A stretch of DNA of 64,000 bases, from NCBI GenBank assembly GCA_938045615.1, contig CALIBC010000180.1, positions 1-64,000 on the forward strand, in the 5' to 3' direction. This document shows, piece after piece, positions 1 to 7,644 of the stretch. Positions within the stretch are counted from its first letter, which is position 1; the number at the start of each line of letters is the position of its first letter. Origin of the DNA: an uncultured Clostridia bacterium (lineage in GTDB: Bacteria; Bacillota; Clostridia; Peptostreptococcales; Anaerovoracaceae). The notes under the pieces were generated by a model, which searched no databases, was not told the origin of the DNA, and worked only from the letters and a program-made list of their open reading frames with translations. Both the position numbers and the translations under genes were made by a program.

Positions 1-113
1 AAGTTTCATTATCTGTTCAAAAGATAAACTATGCAGTGAGTATGTATAAAAAAGTTGGTTTTGAAGTTGTTCGTGAAAATGAAGATGACTATGTCATGAT
101 TTGCAAACTTTAG
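1..113 (+). CDS. GNAT-family N-acetyltransferase, C-terminal fragment (gene cut by window edge)
   Basis: The window opens inside a coding frame (codons from base 3) that ends at TAG 111-113. The 36 visible residues include A-V-S-M-Y-K-K-V-G-F-E-V, the usual C-terminal helix and last strand of GNAT acetyltransferases, in which a Tyr near acetyl-CoA is followed by 'kxGF'. Substrate cannot be told from this piece. It lies just upstream of the radical SAM mobile cassette and may be cargo of the same element or the disrupted chromosomal neighbour. Family assignment is by motif only. Confidence 0.55.
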   Translation, partial: VSLSVQKINYAVSMYKKVGFEVVRENEDDYVMICKL

Positions 114-179
114 TTTCTGCCAAATTCCAGTTTGGAGAATTGAAAAAAACGGAATTTACCTATTAAGACATATAAACTC

Positions 180-235
180 TTGACAATAAAGCTCCTATAT
201 AGTATATTTTTAATAAACTACTATATAGGAGCTTT
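180..235 (+). promoter_or_regulatory. MarR promoter with a 17-bp palindromic operator that also contains the ribosome binding site
   Basis: TTGACA (180-185), a 17-bp spacer and TATATT (203-208) form a near-consensus sigma-A promoter. A perfect 17-bp inverted repeat, arms 188-204 and 219-235 separated by 14 bp, overlaps the spacer and the -10 box. The right arm contains AGGAG (227-231), seven bases before the ATG at 239. The palindrome could be the autoregulatory MarR operator, and in RNA it could fold to hide the Shine-Dalgarno site. The sequence features are seen directly; the regulatory role is inferred. Confidence 0.75.
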
Positions 236-238
236 TGT

Positions 239-676
239 ATGGAAATGAATGGAGGATTTCTTGTTACCAAAATAAAACAGCTTGGAGACCGGATTTTCGA
301 GAAGATTCTCAGTGAAAAGAATATTGATGCGTTTAATGGAGCCCAGGGACGTATTCTTTATGTGCTGTGGCAGGAGGATGGTATCTCAATCAGGTCACTC
401 TCGACTAAATGCGGATTAGCGATAACATCTCTTACTACGATGCTGGAAAGAATGGAAAATCAAGGGCTGATAAGCCGTGTTCAGTCTGAAACGGACAAAA
501 GGAAAACACTCCTGTTTCTGACTGAGAAAGCACATGCCTTAAAGGGCGAGTACGATTCTGTATCTGATGAGATGGGCAGTATTTACTACAAAGGTTTTTC
601 AGAGGAAGAAATTACCCGGTTTGAGGAATGCCTCGACCGCATCAGAAAGAATCTTGAGGAGTGGCAGAAGTCATGA
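239..676 (+). CDS. MarR-family regulator of the radical SAM mobile pair
   Basis: This 145-residue protein has the MarR winged-helix layout: a helix ending D-A-F-N-G-A-Q-G-R-I-L, a recognition region S-L-S-T-K-C-G-L-A-I-T-S-L-T-T-M-L-E-R-M-E, and the basic wing S-E-T-D-K-R-K-T-L. The C-terminal dimerisation helix is Glu/Arg-rich. An ATG six bases later (245) is an alternative start, but 239 has the better-placed AGGAG. The stop overlaps the next gene's ATG (ATGA), so it is co-translated with the radical SAM gene. MarR proteins next to this pair form a recognised subfamily (radical SAM mobile pair system regulator); membership here is inferred from the neighbours. Ligand unknown; autoregulation is likely from the palindrome at 188-235. 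Confidence 0.8.
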   Translation: MEMNGGFLVTKIKQLGDRIFEKILSEKNIDAFNGAQGRILYVLWQEDGISIRSLSTKCGLAITSLTTMLERMENQGLISRVQSETDKRKTLLFLTEKAHALKGEYDSVSDEMGSIYYKGFSEEEITRFEECLDRIRKNLEEWQKS

Positions 677-1362
677 GTATTTGTATCAAAGATCAGATTC
701 AGAACATGAATATCGTCATTGGCTGCACAGTGGGGTGTACATATTGCTATGCCCGCAACAACGTGAAACGCTGGCATATGATTGATGACTTCGCTGACTC
801 TGAATTCTTTCCGGGTAAGCTCAAGATGATGGAAAAGAAACGTCCGCAGAACTTTCTTCTTACCGGCATGAGCGATCTCTCCGGATGGAAGCCGGAATGG
901 AGAGACGAGGTATTTGCAAAGATCCGTGAAAATCCACAGCATCAGTTCCTGTTCCTTACCAAGCGACCTGATTTGCTAGATTTTGATACCGATCTGGAAA
1001 ACGCATGGTTTGGCGTTACGGTGACGAGGAAAGCAGAACTGTGGCGTATCGACGCCCTTCGGAAAAACGTCAGAGCAAAACATTACCATGTTACCTTTGA
1101 GCCGTTATTCGACGATCCCGGCACAGTTGACCTTTCCGGAATCAATTGGATCGTTGTCGGCACCATGACCGGAGCTCAGAGCAGGAAGATTCATACGGAG
1201 CCGGAATGGGCATGGTCTCTGACGGACCAGGCACATAAGCTCGGTGTTCCGGTGTTTATGAAGGAAGACCTTGTCCCTATCATAGGGGATGAAAATATGA
1301 TTCAGGAAATGCCGGAAGAATTTAATAAAGTGTTAGAGGTACAGAAATCATGGAAGAAGTAA
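673..1362 (+). CDS. Radical SAM mobile pair protein A (DUF5131/Gp37-Gp68-like)
   Basis: A 229-residue protein with an N-terminal C-T-V-G-C-T-Y-C motif (CxxxCxxC), the [4Fe-4S] site that cleaves S-adenosylmethionine. It continues with F-L-L-T-G-M-S-D-L, F-L-F-L-T-K-R-P and W-F-G-V-T-V, as in the phage Gp37/Gp68-type radical SAM group. I chose ATG 673 over GTG 661: it forms an ATGA overlap with the marR stop and sits 12 bases from GAGGA, whereas GTG directly abuts that site. It overlaps the next radical SAM gene by 13 bases. Family members occur in pairs on mobile elements of gut Bacillota; substrate and reaction are unknown. Confidence 0.8.
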   Translation: MSICIKDQIQNMNIVIGCTVGCTYCYARNNVKRWHMIDDFADSEFFPGKLKMMEKKRPQNFLLTGMSDLSGWKPEWRDEVFAKIRENPQHQFLFLTKRPDLLDFDTDLENAWFGVTVTRKAELWRIDALRKNVRAKHYHVTFEPLFDDPGTVDLSGINWIVVGTMTGAQSRKIHTEPEWAWSLTDQAHKLGVPVFMKEDLVPIIGDENMIQEMPEEFNKVLEVQKSWKK

Positions 1363-2258
1363 TAAATGGAATCCTCATTCGTGAGGTGGAAACAAAGAAC
1401 ATCATGACTAAGTCTAGTCTGCCGGTAGGCGGTTACTCGGTCAATCCCTATGTGGGCTGTACACATGCCTGCAAGTATTGCTATGCTTCTTTTATGAAGC
1501 GCTTTACCGGGCACAAGGAGGAATGGGGCACTTTCCTTGATGTGAAGCATTGGCCGGAAATTAAAAATCCGAAGAAATATGCCGGACAGCGGGTGGTCAT
1601 CGGTTCTGTGACAGATGGCTACAATCCACAGGAGGAGCAATTCGGGAATACCAGAAAACTTCTGGAGCAGCTGATCGGCAGTGACGCAGATATTCTAATC
1701 TGCACAAAGTCGGATCTTGTGGTACGAGATATTGATCTGCTGAAGAAGCTTGGACGTGTAACCGTTTCATGGTCGATCAACACACTAGATGAAAATTTCA
1801 AGAACGATATGGACTCTGCTTCGAGCATTGAGCGCCGTGTCGCTGCTATGAAGCAGGTATATGAAGCAGGTATCCGTACAGTCTGTTTCGTATCCCCAGT
1901 ATTCCCCGGCATCACGGATTTTGAAGCAATCTTTGAGCGGGTAAAGGATCAGTGCGATCTGTTCTGGCTCGAAAATCTCAATCTTCGAGGCGGTTTCAAA
2001 AAGACAATTATGGAGTATATCGCCGGAAAACATCCTGATCTTGTACCACTTTACGACGAGATCTATAACAAGCATAACCGTAGCTATTTTGAAGCACTTG
2101 AAGTAAAAGCTGAGAAAATGGCTAAGAAGTATGATTGTGCCTTTGTGGATAATGAAATGCCTTATGGCAGAGTCCCGCAGGGGCATCCGGTGATCGTAGA
2201 TTATTTCTATCATGAGGAAATCCGTGGGACAGAGAATACCGGAAAAAGAAATCGCTAA
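1350..2258 (+). CDS. Radical SAM mobile pair protein B (SplB-like)
   Basis: This 302-residue protein carries C-T-H-A-C-K-Y-C-Y-A, a CxxxCxxC cluster like that of spore photoproduct lyase-type radical SAM proteins, followed by I-G-S-V-T-D-G-Y-N-P and W-S-I-N-T-L-D. It is translated from ATG 1350 behind AGAGGT and overlaps protein A, so both are probably made in equal amounts. The Cys triad and the SAM-binding strand pattern are intact, so it is probably active. Homologues are annotated as radical SAM mobile pair protein B. Reaction unknown; the SplB resemblance allows a nucleic-acid substrate, which is inference. Confidence 0.8.
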   Translation: MEEVINGILIREVETKNIMTKSSLPVGGYSVNPYVGCTHACKYCYASFMKRFTGHKEEWGTFLDVKHWPEIKNPKKYAGQRVVIGSVTDGYNPQEEQFGNTRKLLEQLIGSDADILICTKSDLVVRDIDLLKKLGRVTVSWSINTLDENFKNDMDSASSIERRVAAMKQVYEAGIRTVCFVSPVFPGITDFEAIFERVKDQCDLFWLENLNLRGGFKKTIMEYIAGKHPDLVPLYDEIYNKHNRSYFEALEVKAEKMAKKYDCAFVDNEMPYGRVPQGHPVIVDYFYHEEIRGTENTGKRNR

Positions 2259-2374
2259 CTCCCAGTTTGTCGAAGTAAAAAAATCAAATAGGATATTACC
2301 AAGAGGAAGTAAAAGCAAATTGCCGATACTTCCTTTTTTGTTGCCAAAAATTCAAAAAATGGAAAGGAGAATTT

Positions 2375-2680
2375 ATGGAAGAACTGAAAAACACAGATAA
2401 AAAAGGCATTAGCACAAAGAGAAAGATTGGAAAGACCACTTATGAGGTTGTTGGCCATTTCAATGAAAATGTAACAGAAACAATGCAAGATAAACTTACA
2501 AGAATAATGCTGAGGGAATTGCGGAGAAAATCGGAAGAAAAAAAGATGATTTTGATTAAAAAGTCCTTGACAAGTAGCAACAGGTCGCACTGCAATATAT
2601 ATCTTGACAACCAAGACCTGCAATATATATTTTTTAAAAAACAGGACTATCTTTTTGGGTACCGAAATCGTTATTATTAA
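2375..2680 (+). CDS. TnpW-like transposon protein, C-terminus probably altered at an element junction
   Basis: After AAAGGAG the first ~55 residues contain K-R-K-I-G-K-T-T-Y-E-V-V-G-H-F-N-E-N and T-M-Q-D-K-L-T-R-I-M. This resembles TnpW, a short protein of Tn4451-type elements of clostridia, function unknown. TnpW is normally about 55-60 residues. Here the frame runs on to 101 through sequence that looks non-coding (promoter-like repeats translated as polar residues), suggesting the original stop was lost. It sits immediately downstream of the radical SAM pair, supporting mobile origin of the cassette. Confidence 0.5.
   Translation: MEELKNTDKKGISTKRKIGKTTYEVVGHFNENVTETMQDKLTRIMLRELRRKSEEKKMILIKKSLTSSNRSHCNIYLDNQDLQYIFFKKQDYLFGYRNRYY
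2567..2631 (+). promoter_or_regulatory. Duplicated promoter-like units
   Basis: Two copies of the pattern CTTGACA...TGCAATATATAT lie head to tail. The first has TTGACA at 2567-2572. The second has TTGACA at 2604-2609, a 16-bp spacer and TATATT at 2626-2631, a convincing promoter. No intact gene starts right behind it; the next is the sigma factor at 2865. It may be the remaining promoter of a lost recombinase or mobile-element gene. Confidence 0.4.
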
Positions 2681-2686
2681 TGGTAG

Positions 2687-2875
2687 CGGCTCAATAGGGC
2701 TCTGTCGGATTTGCCGGGTCATGGGTATGATCTGCTCATGTTTTCGGGAGATTGCGTATCCACGACTATAAATCTCCGGCAGGCGCTGTTTGGTGCTGCA
2801 CTCCGGATTGGTCCGTTTGCGGATCGGGAGAAGTGCGGGAACTTTATCGGAAAGCAGGAAAGATGTGGACATTGA
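2687..2875 (+). pseudogene. 3' remnant of an unrecognised gene upstream of the sigma factor
   Basis: An open frame without a start or ribosome site follows an in-frame TAG at 2684. It encodes a protein-like tail including H-G-Y-D-L-L-M-F-S-G-D and Q-A-L-F-G-A-A-L-R-I-G-P-F-A-D, and ends at TGA 2873-2875, overlapping the sigma-factor GTG by 11 bases. Such an overlap is typical of operon neighbours, so I read it as the end of a gene whose front was removed when the upstream element arrived. I do not recognise the family. It may also be chance. Confidence 0.25.
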
Positions 2876-3404
2876 CTACATATTGATCAAAAAAATGTAC
2901 CGGGGAGATGATGATGCTTTCGATCGTTTCATCGGTAAATATTACGAGGATATATTGCGTTATTGCGTCTATCACTGCAATGGCGATCCGGAAGATGCAA
3001 AGGATCTGACGCAGAATACATTTCTTCGCTTTTTTGAGGAATTTTCGACTTATGAACACAGGGGGAAGGCTAAAAATTTTCTTTACACTATCGCAAGAAA
3101 CCTGTGCATAGATCATAAGAGAAGATCGGCGCGAATTCGGACGGAAGAGTTTGATGAAAATTCAATGTGCCGAGAGGATTTTGCGAGCCTTACGAGTGGA
3201 GAGGCTGAGGATATACACGAATGTCTGTCAAGGGTTAGCGAAGAGTACAGAGAGGTGATGATTCTGTATTATTTTCAGCAGCTTAAACAACGAGAAATCG
3301 CAAATCTTCTAGGAATAGGGCTTCCTCTGGTAAAGTACCGTTTAAGGAAAGGAAAGGAAGAGATGAGGAAAGAGTGGAGTAAGGGAGGACACAATGAATT
3401 TTAA
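2865..3404 (+). CDS. ECF-type RNA polymerase sigma factor
   Basis: A 179-residue sigma-70 family protein. Region 2 is near residues 10-75 (D-A-F-D-R-F-I-G-K-Y-Y, D-L-T-Q-N-T-F-L-R-F-F, F-L-Y-T-I-A-R-N-L-C-I-D). Region 4 is near residues 115-170 (Y-R-E-V-M-I-L-Y-Y-F-Q-Q, then the HTH Q-R-E-I-A-N-L-L-G-I). I start at GTG 2865, behind AGGAA, because it gives the usual N-terminus directly before D-Y-I-L-I-K-K-M; the frame is open further upstream but without a good ribosome site. It overlaps the next membrane gene by 11 bases. It probably drives this cluster in response to envelope damage, with the downstream membrane protein as a possible anti-sigma; both are inference. Confidence 0.85.
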   Translation: MDIDYILIKKMYRGDDDAFDRFIGKYYEDILRYCVYHCNGDPEDAKDLTQNTFLRFFEEFSTYEHRGKAKNFLYTIARNLCIDHKRRSARIRTEEFDENSMCREDFASLTSGEAEDIHECLSRVSEEYREVMILYYFQQLKQREIANLLGIGLPLVKYRLRKGKEEMRKEWSKGGHNEF

Positions 3405-4131
3405 AGACAGAATGCAGGCAAACCGCATAAGGGTTAATGCCCGAGAGCCAGAGATAAAGAAACTTGCGGCGGAAGCAAAAAAAGCCTTTTTGAAAAGGGA
3501 AAGTACAAGAGTGCTTCCGTATCACAGTTTTCTTTTCAGTCAATTTCTGATGATAAAAAAATACTGGTGGGGAGTGCAGTTTCTCATTATGTGCGCGGCA
3601 TGGTATATCATGGCAACCGGAGATGCGGCGGCTGTAATAAGGAGAGAGGTGGGAGTGCTTTCGGTTCTGTTTGTTGTTTCCATTATTCCGGAATTGTGGA
3701 GAAATCTGAACGACAAGTGCATGGAAATCGAAATTGCTTCGTATTTTTCGCTCAAGAACATATATGCCGCACGGCTTCTGCTCTTTGGCATGGTTGATCT
3801 TGCGGTCGTAAGCGTATTTGCTTGCAGTGCGTATCTGATGCTGGATGTAACATTGACGGACATAATATTTCAGTTTCTTATCCCGATGACTGTTACCGCA
3901 GGAATATGCTTTTTAATACTTTGCGGAAATCGACGGGGCATGGAGAGATCCGTGGTTTCATGCCTTGTTATGTGTGTGTTCTGGTACAAAATCTGTGGAA
4001 GCGATGCTGTTTACACGAAAGTCGCCCCTGCCGCATGGATAGGAATATTTGCGATGGCGTGCGTTTTTCTGACATACACGGGTATACGCCTGCTGAAAAA
4101 CTGTAACCGCTATTATGCGTATGGAGGTTGA
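3394..4131 (+). CDS. Six-helix membrane protein encoded with the sigma factor
   Basis: A 245-residue protein with a ~50-residue basic, cytoplasmic-looking N-terminus and about six hydrophobic segments (near residues 60-75, 87-102, 128-150, 155-175, 187-205 and 212-232). It starts at ATG 3394 behind GGGAGG, overlaps the sigma gene and is followed seven bases later by the permease. I do not recognise a named family. The placement suggests either a membrane anti-sigma factor or a third, permease-like component of the ABC system. Confidence 0.6.
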   Translation: MNFKDRMQANRIRVNAREPEIKKLAAEAKKAFLKRESTRVLPYHSFLFSQFLMIKKYWWGVQFLIMCAAWYIMATGDAAAVIRREVGVLSVLFVVSIIPELWRNLNDKCMEIEIASYFSLKNIYAARLLLFGMVDLAVVSVFACSAYLMLDVTLTDIIFQFLIPMTVTAGICFLILCGNRRGMERSVVSCLVMCVFWYKICGSDAVYTKVAPAAWIGIFAMACVFLTYTGIRLLKNCNRYYAYGG

Positions 4132-4137
4132 AAGTAA

Positions 4138-5337
4138 ATGATCAAATATGAGCTGAAGATGATCTTGCGAAACAAGACTTGCAGGCTGATTTTTACTGCG
4201 ATTACCATATTTATAATTTTGTTAGTTTATTTAACGGTAGAAAATCATGAATACATTGACAAGAAAGGCCATAAAATAGAAAGCCTGAACATGGTTCGTC
4301 GGTTGGCGAATGATAAAAATCGGTGGAAAGGGGAACTTACCTCAAAACTCATCAAGGATATTCTTAAAAAAGAAAAGACCTCTAAAAATAGATATCCTAA
4401 TGATATGATTGCATTCGGTAAAGAAAAACAGTCTTATAACGACATTATACTTTTTGCGAATAAACTGTTTTACGGAGAACATGCCGATGATGACGATCCA
4501 TGGGCCGTTAGAAAAGAAAGTCTCATGCGGATTGATCGTATCTATGCCAGATACAGGAAAAATCTTAGCGCTGAAAGCAGGGAATACGGTAAAACGCAGG
4601 AGGGGAGTGCATTCATGTTGAAGCAGTTTCAGAAAATAAGAATGCCTGTAAGATATGAAGCCTTTGAAGCATGGAAAGCTCTTTTTAGTTCCATTGGGAT
4701 GTTTGCTCTTGTATTGCTGGTCGCCGGGGTGTTTTTGTCAACTAAAATATTAGCACAGGAATTTCAGTATCAATCCGCATCTGTGTTTTTTTCAGCATTA
4801 TACGGAAAGACAAGGGGCATAAAATGGAGAATATTGACTAATCTCCTCGTCATAACGGTTCTATACTGGACAGGTATCGCTTTACTGTCGCTGATATGTT
4901 TTTTGATAATGGGAACCGGCGGTGGACAAACAATGTTTCAGTTTGATCAGCCATATTCCGTTTATATTGTCACTTATAGTCAGATGTGTGGAATTGCGGT
5001 TATTTGCGGCTATGCTGCAAGCATGCTTTCCGCGTCAATTGCCATGTTGATAGTCGCTAAGACAAAAAGGATTGCTTTAGCATTTGTGTTGCCGATTATC
5101 TTGTTTCTCGTGACACCTTTTATAGTCAACGCCATAGGCATGAGGAACGCATTTATACCTTTACTGCCTCATAATCTTACCGATATTGTGACCTGCTCGG
5201 TAATCCCGTATATCTACCAAGTGGGAAACATAGTTTTCAGGCAAATTCCGTTTGTTTTGCTGATGTACCCCGCTATTACGATTTTGCTTATCTCGATATC
5301 GTATAGATTGTATAAAAATACTGTTGTATACAATTGA
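4138..5337 (+). CDS. ABC transporter permease (first of two paralogues)
   Basis: A 399-residue membrane protein: one helix near residues 15-32, then a ~150-residue hydrophilic, probably extracytoplasmic domain, then five or six helices from about 185 to 390. This resembles ABC-2 type permeases. It is clearly homologous to the permease at 6404: both begin M-I-K-Y-E and share L-R-N-x-T-C, V-R-R-L, R-Y-P-N, K-Y/R-Y-E-A-F-E-A-W and a closing Y-K-N-T-V-V. The pair flanks one ATPase gene, so the transporter may be a heterodimer made by tandem duplication. Export of an antimicrobial or signal peptide is inferred from cluster context. Confidence 0.75.
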   Translation: MIKYELKMILRNKTCRLIFTAITIFIILLVYLTVENHEYIDKKGHKIESLNMVRRLANDKNRWKGELTSKLIKDILKKEKTSKNRYPNDMIAFGKEKQSYNDIILFANKLFYGEHADDDDPWAVRKESLMRIDRIYARYRKNLSAESREYGKTQEGSAFMLKQFQKIRMPVRYEAFEAWKALFSSIGMFALVLLVAGVFLSTKILAQEFQYQSASVFFSALYGKTRGIKWRILTNLLVITVLYWTGIALLSLICFLIMGTGGGQTMFQFDQPYSVYIVTYSQMCGIAVICGYAASMLSASIAMLIVAKTKRIALAFVLPIILFLVTPFIVNAIGMRNAFIPLLPHNLTDIVTCSVIPYIYQVGNIVFRQIPFVLLMYPAITILLISISYRLYKNTVVYN

Positions 5338-5528
5338 TTTTGATTATCGCACTTTGTTTAAGAATCCGGCTGCCTGCGGATGCGTAAAGCGCAAGTCTTT
5401 ATGCGGAAATGGGAAAACATGCTGCTTTGCTGAATCCTGAAAATTGTTAAACACTTACAAACACCGGATTTCAGGACTTGACGAGTAAATATTATTATTT
5501 TTAGATTATATATGGAGGTGGAATTCAC
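5338..5528 (+). promoter_or_regulatory. Intergenic region with inverted repeat ahead of the ATPase gene
   Basis: A 190-bp gap splits the operon. It contains TCCTGAAA near 5423 and its reverse complement TTTCAGGA near 5470, too far apart for a normal terminator, then a possible -35 TTGACG near 5478 and an AT-rich -10 area. GGAGGTGG (about 5515-5522) is the ATPase gene's ribosome site. A second promoter here is possible but not certain. Confidence 0.3.
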
Positions 5529-6404
5529 ATGGAACTTACACTGAAAAACTTGACGAAAAGCTACGGCTCTTTTATCGCCGTGAGTGAATTGAACTACACA
5601 ATGCGAAACGGGGTTTACGGACTTCTCGGTGTAAACGGTGCGGGAAAGACGACACTTATGAGGATGATTTGTACATTGATGAAACCGACGCAAGGATGCA
5701 TTACCTGCGATGGGAGAGACATTTTCGAGATGGGTGGAGAGTATCGACGACTCATAGGTTACTTGCCCCAGGAGTTCGGATATTATCCGGATTTATCCGC
5801 AAGAGAGTATCTGATGTATATTGCCGCAATAAAAGGACTGCGAACAGCCGTTGCCAAAGAACGTACAGAGAAACTGTTAGAGAAGGTCGGTTTGGGAAAT
5901 ACCGGGGAAAAGAGATTAAAAAGCTTTTCCGGCGGTATGATCCGCCGCATCGGGATAGCACAGGCCGTGCTTAACGATCCGAAGATTCTGGTGCTGGATG
6001 AGCCGACCGCAGGTTTGGATCCAAAGGAAAGAATAAGGTTTCGCAATCTGATAAGCGAACTTGCGCCGAATTGCATGGTGCTTATTTCCACTCACATTGT
6101 ATCTGATTTAGAATTTATTTCCAATAAAATTGTCCTGATGCAAAAGGGTAAATTCGCTTTTTCGGGGACCCCCGAAGAAATTGTGGATTCCATTTCGGAT
6201 AAAGTGTGGAGCTGTAAGATTGAAAGAAATGAACTTGAGAAATATACGAAATTATTTTCTGTTGCAAGTGTAAAGAGTGCTTCCAAAGGTTTGGAACTCA
6301 GAATCATATCGGAAACAAAACCGGATTCGCAGGCGGAAAAAACAAGAGCAACATTGGAGGATGCATTTCTTTTTTACTTTGGCGAAAAGGCGGGTGAAAT
6401 CTAA
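5529..6404 (+). CDS. ABC transporter ATP-binding protein
   Basis: A 291-residue ATPase with Walker A G-V-N-G-A-G-K-T-T (about residues 35-43), Q-loop L-P-Q-E, signature S-F-S-G-G-M near 135, Walker B I-L-V-L-D-E-P-T-A-G-L-D near 152-163, and H-loop I-S-T-H-I. All catalytic residues are present. A ~90-residue C-terminal extension after the ATPase core is typical of drug/peptide-export ATPases. Its stop overlaps the ATG of the next permease by one base, so it is translationally coupled to it and probably powers both paralogous permeases. Confidence 0.9.
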   Translation: MELTLKNLTKSYGSFIAVSELNYTMRNGVYGLLGVNGAGKTTLMRMICTLMKPTQGCITCDGRDIFEMGGEYRRLIGYLPQEFGYYPDLSAREYLMYIAAIKGLRTAVAKERTEKLLEKVGLGNTGEKRLKSFSGGMIRRIGIAQAVLNDPKILVLDEPTAGLDPKERIRFRNLISELAPNCMVLISTHIVSDLEFISNKIVLMQKGKFAFSGTPEEIVDSISDKVWSCKIERNELEKYTKLFSVASVKSASKGLELRIISETKPDSQAEKTRATLEDAFLFYFGEKAGEI

Positions 6405-7633
6405 TGATAAAATATGAGATAAAAATGACTTTGCGAAACAGAACATGTCAACTTCTTTTTGTAATGGTCATTATATTTACTTTTTACCTGAGTTACTTGG
6501 CGATAGGAAACGATCAATTTGTGGACGAGCAAGGCAAAGTGTCGAAAAGCCTTCTTGATGTTCGCCGCTTGGTGAATGATAAAAACAGATGGCAAGGGGA
6601 TCTTACTCCGAGTCTTATAAAGAAAATCATAAAAAAATCGAGTACCGTCGAGAAGAGATATCCAAATCAACAGATTTCAGAGGGGAAAGAAGAGCAGTCC
6701 TATTTCGATATTTTGTTTTTTGCAAATGAAGTCTTCTATGGCGAATCCTCGGATGAAGACAAACTATACGGAAAGAATGCCGATGATGAAAATCCGTTTA
6801 TCATTGAAAAAGAGAAGCCCAAACTGATAGGCAGGATTTATGACAGATACCGAAAAAATCTTGAAATAAAAAGCATTAAATATGGGGAAAGTAAAGCGAA
6901 GAGAGATTTTCTGATGAGAAAGTTCAGGCAAATAAAGATGCCTCCAAAATATGAGGCATTTGAAGCATGGAAAAATGTTCTTCACTATATTGAAGGGATC
7001 ATCATTATATTGCTTATCGCGGGGGCTTTTTTGTCAGCCGAAATTTTAGTCCGGGAATTTAAAAACAAGGCTGATCCGGTATTTTTCTCAACATTACACG
7101 GAAATAAAAAGGGAGTAAAAAAGAGAATACTGGCAGCTTTACTTTTCGTAACGGTTTTATACTGGATAGGAATCGCCACATTCTCTTTGATATGTTTTTC
7201 GTTTATGGGAATTGGGGGTGGACAGACCATGCTACAGTTTGACGCTCCGTACGCTGCTTATATAGTGAATTATAGTCATTTGTATTTGATTGCGACTATT
7301 TGTGGATATATCGCATGTCTATTTTCCTCTTCCATTGCAATGCTGATAGCTTCTAAGGCAAGGGGAGTGATCGCAGCTATTGTAATCCCGATTATTTTAT
7401 TCTTTGTAACACCTTACGTAGAAAGAAGCGTCGGCAGCAGAAATTCTCTAATACCTTTACTGCCGTACAATCTAAATGAAGTCATTAAGTGTGTCAGAAA
7501 TACGTATATCTACCAGATCGGCGGACTCGTTTTCCGCCAGATTCCGCTTATATTGCTCATATACTCATCTATTGCGGTACTGCTTATACCTCTGGCGTAC
7601 AGGTGCTACAAAAATACTGTTGTGAACAGTTGA
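6404..7633 (+). CDS. ABC transporter permease (second paralogue)
   Basis: This 409-residue permease shares the plan of the protein at 4138: a helix near residues 15-32, a large extracytoplasmic loop (here with an extra acidic insertion around K-L-Y-G-K-N-A-D-D-E-N), and about six C-terminal helices. It is the product of duplication and divergence. It is coupled to the ATPase by a one-base overlap and followed 11 bases later by the carboxypeptidase gene, so the ATPase-permease-peptidase trio is one transcript. The substrate is not visible. Confidence 0.75.
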   Translation: MIKYEIKMTLRNRTCQLLFVMVIIFTFYLSYLAIGNDQFVDEQGKVSKSLLDVRRLVNDKNRWQGDLTPSLIKKIIKKSSTVEKRYPNQQISEGKEEQSYFDILFFANEVFYGESSDEDKLYGKNADDENPFIIEKEKPKLIGRIYDRYRKNLEIKSIKYGESKAKRDFLMRKFRQIKMPPKYEAFEAWKNVLHYIEGIIIILLIAGAFLSAEILVREFKNKADPVFFSTLHGNKKGVKKRILAALLFVTVLYWIGIATFSLICFSFMGIGGGQTMLQFDAPYAAYIVNYSHLYLIATICGYIACLFSSSIAMLIASKARGVIAAIVIPIILFFVTPYVERSVGSRNSLIPLLPYNLNEVIKCVRNTYIYQIGGLVFRQIPLILLIYSSIAVLLIPLAYRCYKNTVVNS

Positions 7634-7644
7634 AGGATTGGAAG

